DNA from: Rhodospirillales bacterium | GTDB lineage: Bacteria > Pseudomonadota > Alphaproteobacteria > MPNO01 > UBA2964 | Direction of reading: 5' to 3' | Assembly (NCBI GenBank): GCA_002727395.1 | Contig: PBWY01000025.1 | Coordinates: 1-5,374, forward strand | Length of the DNA: 5,374 bases | Part shown: in pieces, positions 1 through 5,374 of the stretch | How positions within the stretch are numbered: the stretch's first letter is position 1 | How the letters are laid out: every line of letters begins with the position of its first letter | Program-made: the position numbers and the translations under genes | The notes under the pieces: generated by a model | The model's input: only the letters and a program-made list of their open reading frames with translations | Databases searched by the model: none | Told to the model about the DNA's origin: nothing

Positions 1-28
1 TTCGAAAACTTTATTGGTGGTAATTTAA

Positions 29-790
29 ATGGTGAATTTAGTAGATGAGTTAAAAGGCAAAGTTGCAATTGTGACTGGAAGCGCTCGAAATATCGGGCGC
101 GCTACGGCTATTGAATTAGGTAAAGCTGGGGCTTCTCTAGTTGTGAATGCTCGGGTATCCAAAAATCTTTGTGATGAAGTAGTAGAAGAAATTAATGCGT
201 TGGGAGGCGATGCTATATCTTGTCTTGCTGATATAAGTGATCGTGACGCCGTATCTTTTTTAATAGATCAAACAATAGATGCCTTTGGCGGGGTAGATAT
301 TTTGGTTAACAATGCAGCTGTTCGTTCTAACATCCCCTTTCTTGAAATAGATCAGGAAGAGTGGTCTAGAATAGCTGGTACGTGTCTTCAGGGAACGTTA
401 AATTTAACCAGAGGATGCATTCCATTAATGATTAAGCGTGGCGGTGGAGCTATTGTTTCACTTGCTGGCTTGTCGTCTTACAAAGGTTCTGTTGGTCGCT
501 CTCATGTGATGGCTACGAAGGACGGACTGATGGGGCTGACTCGAGGATTAGCAATAGAATTTGGTGAGAAGAATATCCGTGCAAATGCTGCTGTTGTAGG
601 ACGATTTGATACAGTAAGAAGTGGCAACTCTCTTCAAACAGGCTTTACTACCGAACCAGATATACCCTTGGGGCGTATGGGTGTTCCACAGGATATGGCT
701 GATGTTATAAGGTTTCTAGTTGGCCCGGGATCTGCTTATATTACTGGTCAGACTATTCATGTTAATGGCGGAGCTTACTGCCCTCATTAG
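29..790 (+). CDS. Short-chain dehydrogenase/reductase (SDR) fold protein with degenerate active site
   Basis: This 253-residue protein has the length and motif order of a classical SDR. Seen: a Rossmann nucleotide-binding motif TGSARNIG (residues 16-23, Asn in place of the middle Gly), NNAA at 94-97, and a family-typical C-terminus with PLGRMG (213-218) and an ITGQTIHVNGG end. Arg20 and Arg42 (just after the second strand) suggest NADP(H) rather than NAD(H); this is inference. Odd: gap-free alignment from memory to E. coli FabG places the catalytic Asn, Ser and Tyr at Cys119, Gly147 and Val160; only Lys164 remains. The usual PG after the sixth strand is VG (190-191). It may therefore be a non-catalytic binding protein, or an enzyme of a divergent SDR branch with other chemistry; the substrate cannot be told. 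The ATG is preceded by GGTGG (16-20) at 8 bases. A GTG directly after it (32) is a less likely start. The gene is probably cytoplasmic and ends before a terminator-like hairpin. Confidence 0.9.
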   Translation: MVNLVDELKGKVAIVTGSARNIGRATAIELGKAGASLVVNARVSKNLCDEVVEEINALGGDAISCLADISDRDAVSFLIDQTIDAFGGVDILVNNAAVRSNIPFLEIDQEEWSRIAGTCLQGTLNLTRGCIPLMIKRGGGAIVSLAGLSSYKGSVGRSHVMATKDGLMGLTRGLAIEFGEKNIRANAAVVGRFDTVRSGNSLQTGFTTEPDIPLGRMGVPQDMADVIRFLVGPGSAYITGQTIHVNGGAYCPH

Positions 791-876
791 AGGTAACCCC
801 TAATTTGATGTTTTCAGTGGGTGGTGGCTTTCAATAGATTTTATAAAGGCTTTTATGGTTTCGGCTTTTACAAATT

Positions 877-911
877 CGAAGGGAACATCAATTGTTCCTT
901 TCGCCGTTTTT
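877..911 (+). terminator. Probable intrinsic terminator after the SDR gene
   Basis: An 11-base-pair inverted repeat (877-887 with 893-903, one G-U pair, otherwise perfect) encloses a 5-base loop (888-892). After three bases it is followed by five T (907-911). The stem is only moderately GC-rich and the T-tract is short and offset, so efficiency is uncertain. It lies 87 bases after the SDR stop and 39 bases before the permease start, which fits separation of two transcription units. Confidence 0.5.
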
Positions 912-949
912 GTATAAATTAAAAATAATTTTTAGAGTAGAGTATTTCT

Positions 950-1690
950 ATGGCCCCCGATTCTCTTTTAGTTATGTTTATAGCGTTGGCTGCAGGGTCT
1001 CTTGTAAAAGGTATTTCTGGATTGGGGCTGCCACTTGTGGCAATTCCGGTTATGGCAGGTTTTATGGAGGTTGATCGCGCTGTAGCTATCATGATTATTC
1101 CCGGGTTTCTTATGAACTGTTATCTTCTTTGGGCTTATAGAGAACATGCCGTGAACTTTGCTTCTTTGCCCCTCATAATTGTTGTCGGGGTTTCAGGCGT
1201 AGTATTTGGTTCTTGGGTTTTGTCCCGGGCACCTGAAATATATATGTTGTCTTTTATGACCCTTTGGCTAGGCGGATATTTAGGAAGTCTACTTATAAAA
1301 ACTGTTTTAAAACCGCCTGATTTCATCATTAAACACGCTCCGGCAATCGTGGTTGGTTTTGCCGGTATTGTGCAAGGCTCAGTAGGAACTGCCGGACCGG
1401 TTCTGGCGCCATATGTTCATTCCTTAAAGCTTAGACAACCACAATTTGTTTTTGTAATTTCTGTTTTATTTCAAATATTTGCGATAACGCAATTCTGCTC
1501 ATTTATATGGTTAGGGATGTTAGACTTTGATAGGGCATATCAAAGCTTATTTGCCTGTATTCCTATCGCTATATTCTTGCCATTCGCTGTTTGGTTATCT
1601 TCATTTGTTAGCCATAAAGCTTTTAATAGTATTGTAATAATTATGCTCATTTGTATTGAAGCTCGTCTGTTATGGCGGCTCCTCAGTTAG
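950..1690 (+). CDS. TauE/SafE (TSUP) family membrane permease
   Basis: This is a very hydrophobic 246-residue protein with about eight predicted membrane segments (roughly 5-34, 42-63, 71-91, 97-117, 131-156, 166-189, 198-219, 225-245), the usual size and topology of the TauE/SafE family in the inner membrane. The two-repeat family signature is visible: GSLVKGISGLGLPLVAIP at 16-33, and a related GIVQGSVGTAGP at 139-150 opening the second half. Family members are linked to export or uptake of sulfite, sulfoacetate, other organosulfur compounds and small organic anions; the substrate here cannot be assigned. The ATG at 950 has only a poor purine stretch (GAGTAGAG, 935-942) upstream. The start is supported because the first repeat begins just after it. 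A TATAAA at 913-918 could be a -10 element, but no good -35 pairs with it. No sulfur-metabolism gene is adjacent to indicate a role. Confidence 0.88.
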   Translation: MAPDSLLVMFIALAAGSLVKGISGLGLPLVAIPVMAGFMEVDRAVAIMIIPGFLMNCYLLWAYREHAVNFASLPLIIVVGVSGVVFGSWVLSRAPEIYMLSFMTLWLGGYLGSLLIKTVLKPPDFIIKHAPAIVVGFAGIVQGSVGTAGPVLAPYVHSLKLRQPQFVFVISVLFQIFAITQFCSFIWLGMLDFDRAYQSLFACIPIAIFLPFAVWLSSFVSHKAFNSIVIIMLICIEARLLWRLLS

Positions 1691-1826
1691 AACGTCTCAA
1701 ATACATTTTGAGTTTATGTTCAGGGGCCCTTGAGTCGTCTACAATGGCTAAGTATACTCCGCCACCGAAAGTAATATTGACGCTGTTTTTTTCCAGTTCA
1801 GAACTTCCGAAGGGCTTTTTCAACAT
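1683..1826 (-). CDS. Possible small protein, 47 residues, unknown function
   Basis: A minus-strand ORF runs from ATG (1824-1826) to TGA (1683-1685). An AGGA lies 5 bases upstream of the ATG, a plausible ribosome binding site. The product starts MLKKPFGSSE, has two strand-like stretches (VNITF, then VYLAIVDD) and a basic end (KMYLRRSN); there is no signal peptide or membrane segment. It occupies most of the gap between the permease and cobS and overlaps the permease 3' end by 8 bases, tail to tail. I do not recognise it. The protein-like composition and ribosome binding site argue for a gene; the short length argues for chance. A competing 33-codon plus-strand ORF (1744-1845) over the same bases has no ribosome binding site. 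Confidence 0.3.
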   Translation of the reverse strand: MLKKPFGSSELEKNSVNITFGGGVYLAIVDDSRAPEHKLKMYLRRSN

Positions 1827-1892
1827 AAATGTCCTGGATAGCTGACTAAACCAATTCTGGTTACCGGAAAGGACATGCTCGCACTAACCAAG

Positions 1893-1899
1893 AAGGGAG
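1893..1899 (+). promoter_or_regulatory. Ribosome binding site fixing the TTG start of cobS
   Basis: AAGGGAG lies 7 bases before the TTG at 1907, ideal spacing. No ATG or GTG stands in frame near it: the first in-frame ATG is codon 30, inside the conserved CobS N-terminal region. This site therefore decides the start. Confidence 0.75.
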
Positions 1900-1906
1900 A
1901 ACAGCG

Positions 1907-2905
1907 TTGGCTGATAGTGGTTCGAATGGAATAGGGGTAGACCTACCGGATTCAGAAATTTCAGTAAAGGAAGTCTTCGGGCTCGATACGGATATGATGG
2001 TTCCCGCGTATAGTAAACGTACCGATCATGTACCGGAGGTTGATACCGCATATTGTTTTGATTTTGACACGACCATGGCGATTTTAGCTTCTTTTGCTCA
2101 TAATCGGAAATTGATGGTCCAGGGTTATCATGGTACGGGAAAGTCTACGCATATTGAACAAGTGGCCGCAAAGCTTAATTGGCCTCTAATACGAGTAAAC
2201 CTAGATAGTCACATTAGTCGAATTGATTTAATAGGTAAGGACGCAATCGTATTACAAGATGGTAAGCAAGTGACGGAGTTTCGTGAAGGAATTTTGCCTT
2301 GGGCTGTTCAAAACCCAGTTGCCTTAGTTTTTGATGAATATGATGCCGGTAGACCGGATGTTATGTTTGTTATTCAGCGAGTGTTAGAATCCGGTGGAAA
2401 AATGACATTGCTTGATCAAAATAAGGTTATTCACACACATGATGGATTTAGGCTTTTCTCGACGGCGAACACTGTTGGGCTTGGAGATACCACCGGATTG
2501 TACCACGGAACTCAACAGATTAATCAGGCGCAGATGGATCGCTGGAATTTAGTTACAACATTAAACTATTTGCCCCATGAGAAAGAGGTCGAAATTGTCC
2601 TTGCTAAAGTGCCAAGCTATAATGACGCCGACGGTAAAGAAAAGGTAGCATCCATGGTCAGAGTATCTGACCTGTCCCGTGCTGGCTTTATGGCAGGAGA
2701 TATTTCCACTGTTATGTCGCCTAGAACGGTAATTACTTGGGCGGAAAATTCTGTAATTTTTGGTGGAGATATTGCCGTAGGTTATCGAGTAACCTTCCTC
2801 AACAAATGTGATGAGCTTGAAAGAGCGACCGTAGCTGAATACTATCAACGTTGTTTTGGAGAGGAGCTTCCAGAATATAAGGCTGTTGAAAATACCGCTG
2901 CTTAG
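1907..2905 (+). CDS. cobS: Aerobic cobaltochelatase subunit CobS (AAA+ ATPase)
   Basis: CobS is the AAA+ motor of the cobaltochelatase. With CobT it forms a chaperone-like ring complex, analogous to BchI-BchD of magnesium chelatase, that drives CobN to insert Co2+ into hydrogenobyrinic acid a,c-diamide in the cytoplasm. Seen in the 332 residues, about the usual family length: the CobS N-terminal motif ISVKEVFGLDTDM (18-30); Walker A GYHGTGKS (73-80, Lys79); Walker B ALVFDEYD (139-146, Asp143 and Glu144); a sensor-1-like Asn in STANT (185-189); conserved MDRWN (210-214), whose Arg212 is a likely inter-subunit arginine; and SPRTVITWAE (271-280), with Arg273 in a sensor-2-like position. All ATPase residues look intact. 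Translation starts at TTG, supported by a strong ribosome binding site and by the MAD-type N-terminus. cobT follows after 37 bases, so co-transcription is likely. No cobalamin riboswitch is recognisable upstream. Confidence 0.96.
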   Translation: MADSGSNGIGVDLPDSEISVKEVFGLDTDMMVPAYSKRTDHVPEVDTAYCFDFDTTMAILASFAHNRKLMVQGYHGTGKSTHIEQVAAKLNWPLIRVNLDSHISRIDLIGKDAIVLQDGKQVTEFREGILPWAVQNPVALVFDEYDAGRPDVMFVIQRVLESGGKMTLLDQNKVIHTHDGFRLFSTANTVGLGDTTGLYHGTQQINQAQMDRWNLVTTLNYLPHEKEVEIVLAKVPSYNDADGKEKVASMVRVSDLSRAGFMAGDISTVMSPRTVITWAENSVIFGGDIAVGYRVTFLNKCDELERATVAEYYQRCFGEELPEYKAVENTAA

Positions 2906-2942
2906 TTATCAAATTTAATCTTGGATTAGGGAATACGCTGAA

Positions 2943-4775
2943 ATGGCGTCAGATGAAAATCGAGTAGAAACTTTCCGCCAAATTACAGCAGCGACCATGC
3001 GTGCCATTTCTGAAAACGAAGAAATTCAGCTTACTTTTGGCTCGGAAGCCCGTTTGGTCGGTACGAATGCACGGTTGCCGGCACCCCCTCGTGATATGAA
3101 AGATGAAGATGTCGCCCATCTTCGTGGTGAGGCAGACGCCCTAGCTTTTCGAATGAAATATCATAACTCCGACCTGCATCAGAAATGGGTCCCATCGGCG
3201 ACAGATGCGAGAGCAGTTTTTGATGCTATGGAGCAGGTTCGCGTCGAAGCATTGGGCGCCAAAGAGTTTAAGGGGTGTAAGCAAAATTTAAGTGCTGCTT
3301 TTAAAGAAAGGTGTGAATCGGCTAGCTACCATCGGGTTAGTGACAGGGAGGATATTTCTCTTGCTGATGTTGTTGGCTTATTAAGTCGAGAACAATTGAT
3401 GGGAGAAGAACTCTCCGGGTCTGCTCAAAATGCGCTCGGGTATTGGCGTGACTGGCTGGAAGCGCGTATTGGAGGCGACTTTGGAGAATTAGAAAAAAAT
3501 ATTCATAACCAGGAAGCATTTGCCAAGACGCTGGATAAGGTACTCGTTCACCTTGATTTGCTTGATCTTGAGGATGAAGCGGACGGTGACGAGCAAATGA
3601 GTGAAGAAACTCCAGAGGAACAAGAGTCAGATGAATCTGAAGATAGTGAAGCTTCAGAAGAATCGGAGAGTTCTGATGGGGACGAAATGGATGATCAAGA
3701 TCAGGAGGAGGGTCCTGAACAGTCAGAAGATGACTCGATGTCGGGGGAAGAAGATGAAGACCTACCTGATTCAGATCAACGACGTCAGCAGCAAGGGGGT
3801 GAAGGGGAAAAGGTTCAGTACCGGTCCTATTGCACCGAGTTTGATGAGGAAATTGATGCACTTGACCTTTGTGAAATGGAAGAACTTTCAAGGTTACGGC
3901 AGCATCTCGATCAACAATTATCACACCTTCAAGGTATTATTGGCCGTCTGGCCAATCGATTGCAACGACGGCTGATGGCGAAACAGTCTCGTTCCTGGGA
4001 ATTTGATCTTGACGAAGGTTTGTTGGATGCAGCCCGCTTAACACGTGTCGTGATCAACCCATTACATGCTCTCTCCTATAAGATGGAACACGAAACCGAG
4101 TTTCGTGATACCGTAGTATCTCTGCTAATTGACAATTCGGGTTCAATGCGTGGGCGACCGATAGCAGTGGCAGCGATGAGTGCCGATATTCTTGCTCGAA
4201 CCCTAGAGCGCTGCGGAGTAAAAGTTGAAATACTCGGTTTTACAACGAAGGCATGGAAAGGGGGACAGTCTCGTGAAAAATGGTTGTCCGATGGTAAACC
4301 CTCTGGGCCAGGGCGTTTAAATGATCTTAGGCATATTATTTACAAGTCGGCGGATGCACCTTATCGCCGGGCTCGGAAAAGCCTTGGTTTAATGCTTCGG
4401 GAAGGTCTTCTTAAAGAGAATATAGATGGCGAGGCACTCCTCTGGGCACATAGCCGAATTTCGGTGAGACCAGAACAAAGAAAAATTTTGATGGTGATTT
4501 CTGATGGTGCGCCGGTTGATGATTCAACTCTTTCAGTTAACCCTGGTAACTACCTAGAAAATCATTTGCGCTCTGCAATAGATTGGATAGAAACTCGTTC
4601 ACCGGTTGATATTGTTGCAATAGGCATTGGTCACGATGTCACTCGATATTATCGCAGGGCGGTAACCCTTATGGACGCCGAACAGTTGGGGGGAACCATG
4701 ATGGATAGTCTTGCCGAATTATTCGATGATGATGATAAAAAGAATACCAGTCGTGGACGTAAAAAGGCAGCGTAG
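2943..4775 (+). CDS. cobT: Aerobic cobaltochelatase subunit CobT (VWA domain)
   Basis: CobT is the partner of CobS in the ATP-dependent activation of CobN for cobalt insertion. The 610-residue protein shows the family layout. The N-terminal region (1-208) is mainly helical, with conserved stretches such as EQVRVEALGA (97-106). A highly acidic linker (211-279) follows, then a helical segment (about 310-350) rich in Leu, Gln and Arg, and a C-terminal von Willebrand A domain (about 388-593). The metal-ion-dependent adhesion site is intact: DNSGSM (397-402), a Thr in GFTT (432-435), and Asp521 in SDGAP (520-524). Family knowledge says this site mediates Mg2+-dependent contact with the AAA+ ring or CobN. 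The ATG has AGGGA (2928-2932) 10 bases upstream, slightly far. The extreme C-terminus has a run of four Asp followed by a basic tail (599-610), which looks like a variable extension. The large subunit gene cobN is not in this window. Confidence 0.96.
   Translation: MASDENRVETFRQITAATMRAISENEEIQLTFGSEARLVGTNARLPAPPRDMKDEDVAHLRGEADALAFRMKYHNSDLHQKWVPSATDARAVFDAMEQVRVEALGAKEFKGCKQNLSAAFKERCESASYHRVSDREDISLADVVGLLSREQLMGEELSGSAQNALGYWRDWLEARIGGDFGELEKNIHNQEAFAKTLDKVLVHLDLLDLEDEADGDEQMSEETPEEQESDESEDSEASEESESSDGDEMDDQDQEEGPEQSEDDSMSGEEDEDLPDSDQRRQQQGGEGEKVQYRSYCTEFDEEIDALDLCEMEELSRLRQHLDQQLSHLQGIIGRLANRLQRRLMAKQSRSWEFDLDEGLLDAARLTRVVINPLHALSYKMEHETEFRDTVVSLLIDNSGSMRGRPIAVAAMSADILARTLERCGVKVEILGFTTKAWKGGQSREKWLSDGKPSGPGRLNDLRHIIYKSADAPYRRARKSLGLMLREGLLKENIDGEALLWAHSRISVRPEQRKILMVISDGAPVDDSTLSVNPGNYLENHLRSAIDWIETRSPVDIVAIGIGHDVTRYYRRAVTLMDAEQLGGTMMDSLAELFDDDDKKNTSRGRKKAA
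3573..3779 (+). other. Acidic low-complexity linker inside cobT
   Basis: This stretch encodes CobT residues 211-279. Of these 69 residues 37 are Asp or Glu and 12 are Ser, with no Lys, Arg or His. The DNA is rich in GAA, GAT, GAG and TCA codons, giving an imperfect purine-rich low-complexity tract. Acidic linkers between the N-terminal region and the VWA domain are known in CobT and in magnesium chelatase BchD/ChlD. The tract is also why long spurious open frames appear here on both strands (3337-3924 minus, 3601-3975 plus). Confidence 0.85.
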
Positions 4776-4796
4776 ATCCAGAAAATTATTATTGAG

Positions 4797-5374
4797 TTAT
4801 TTTTTCTTTTTAGGACTAAGGACTGTAAGCATCGCTAGCAGCATTAATATTGCTGTAATCCAAAAAATCCAAAGTGCTTCCCCTTGATCAATAATCCATC
4901 CGTATAATACAGGAACGATTATTCCACCAATTAGGTGGCCTGTTGACATAAAACCAAAAACTTTTCCGGCATTTCCAGCAGGGGTCACGGCTTTAACCAT
5001 CATGTCTCTCGCTGGTCTTACGATACCCAATAGCCAGCCAATAGATCCGAAACATACCAGTAAAATTAAATGGTTAAGTTGAAAACTTGCCATAAGAAAG
5101 GTGACTATTGCGGACAAACCAAATGCAGTAGCAGCCACTAGGCTATGTCTATTAGTCTTATCGGCAATAAACCCCCCACACAGTACTCCAAGAACACCGG
5201 CAGTTGCAAAGACCGTTAATGCCGCTCCAGCAGCGACCAATGGAGTGTTATAAATTTCAATTAGAGATGTAACGGTGAATGCATTTAAGCCGATGGAAAT
5301 CATTGCGGTTGTCACAAAGAATAAATATAAAATTAACATTCTCGGGGTTAGTAGCAGTTTCATTCCCTGAAGGA
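4797..5374 (-). CDS. Major facilitator superfamily transporter, C-terminal half (5' end outside window)
   Basis: The reading frame stays open to the right edge, and the visible part is the second half of a 12-helix MFS carrier of the inner membrane. Counting from the first in-frame Met (ATG at 5361-5363), about six membrane segments are seen (roughly 9-32, 43-64, 76-93, 97-115, 138-156, 164-184). The loop motif GGFIADKTNRH (63-73) fits the link between helices 8 and 9, and RPARDMMVKAVTP (116-128) followed by GKVFGF (133-138) fits the link between helices 10 and 11. That Met is not the true start: AGGGA abuts it with no spacer, and about 190 residues would be half of a normal MFS protein. The protein ends in a short Lys-rich tail after the last helix. 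Substrate unknown; the RD and KVFGF motifs recall MFS carriers near the sugar and drug transporter groups. It converges on cobT with 21 bases between stops, so it is not part of the cobST transcript. Confidence 0.88.
   Translation of the reverse strand, partial: LQGMKLLLTPRMLILYLFFVTTAMISIGLNAFTVTSLIEIYNTPLVAAGAALTVFATAGVLGVLCGGFIADKTNRHSLVAATAFGLSAIVTFLMASFQLNHLILLVCFGSIGWLLGIVRPARDMMVKAVTPAGNAGKVFGFMSTGHLIGGIIVPVLYGWIIDQGEALWIFWITAILMLLAMLTVLSPKKKK

Noticed and set aside
1696..1712. Terminator after the permease gene
   Set aside because: A perfect 6-base-pair inverted repeat with a 5-base loop is present, but it is mostly A-T and has no T-tract after it.
1777..1805. Promoter for cobS with TTGACG at 1777-1782
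   Set aside because: The -35-like hexamer is good, but no acceptable -10 hexamer lies at 16-18 base spacing.
1744..1845. 33-codon plus-strand ORF before cobS
   Set aside because: It has an ATG but no ribosome binding site, and it overlaps the better supported minus-strand candidate at 1683-1826.
1849..1890. Switch between two hairpins before cobS
   Set aside because: TGGTT (1858-1862) can pair with AACCA at 1849-1853 or at 1886-1890, but the stems are only 5 base pairs and neither covers the ribosome binding site.
1691..1906. Cobalamin riboswitch upstream of cobS
   Set aside because: GCCACCG at 1761-1767 slightly resembles part of a B12 riboswitch core, but no B12-box-like element or multi-stem arrangement follows. 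The region is also too short for a full element plus expression platform.
3337..3924. 195-codon open frame on the minus strand inside cobT
   Set aside because: It is the antisense shadow of cobT; its length comes from the acidic GAA/GAT-rich tract, which lacks stop codons on the reverse strand. Its product is low-complexity and rich in Leu, His and Pro, with no recognisable domain.
3601..3975. 124-codon plus-strand frame inside cobT
   Set aside because: It is a shifted reading of the same low-complexity tract, giving a Lys/Met/Arg-rich product with no family features.
4725..4739. DDDDK sequence in CobT, the enteropeptidase recognition motif
   Set aside because: It is a chance match within an Asp-run tail; that protease is a vertebrate enzyme and has no meaning here.
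4776..4811. Terminator between cobT and the MFS gene
   Set aside because: There are T-runs at 4800-4805 and 4807-4811, which also encode the Lys tail of the MFS protein. No stable stem precedes them, only weak A-T pairing.

Overview
The window (5374 bases, AT-leaning) looks like a chromosomal segment of an alphaproteobacterium with moderate-to-low GC, possibly marine. The main support is an adjacent cobS-cobT pair, the AAA+/VWA subunits of the aerobic (late cobalt insertion) cobaltochelatase, in the form known from Pseudomonas denitrificans, Rhizobium and Brucella. The lineage is inferred from gene family and base composition only; there is no rRNA or other marker gene.

Layout: (1) 29-790 (+) is a short-chain dehydrogenase/reductase-fold protein in which three of the four catalytic tetrad positions are replaced. 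A hairpin with a T-tract follows at 877-911. (2) 950-1690 (+) is a TauE/SafE (TSUP) family membrane permease. (3) 1691-1906 has no certain gene. It holds a possible 47-codon minus-strand ORF (1683-1826), and a strong ribosome binding site that fixes a TTG start for cobS. (4) 1907-2905 and 2943-4775 (+) are cobS and cobT, 37 bases apart and probably one transcript. (5) 4797-5374 (-) is the C-terminal half of a major facilitator transporter that runs off the right edge and converges on cobT with only 21 bases between stops.

How the genes work together: CobS and CobT form the ATP-driven chaperone complex that, with the large subunit CobN (not in this window), inserts Co2+ into hydrogenobyrinic acid a,c-diamide during cobalamin synthesis. 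The SDR, the TSUP permease and the MFS transporter have no visible functional link to that step. The intervening terminator, the 216-base gap and the convergent orientation suggest they are separate transcription units.

I see no CRISPR array, insertion sequence, tRNA, cobalamin riboswitch, phage gene or evident new multi-gene system. The observations most worth following are the catalytically degenerate SDR and the small minus-strand ORF before cobS.
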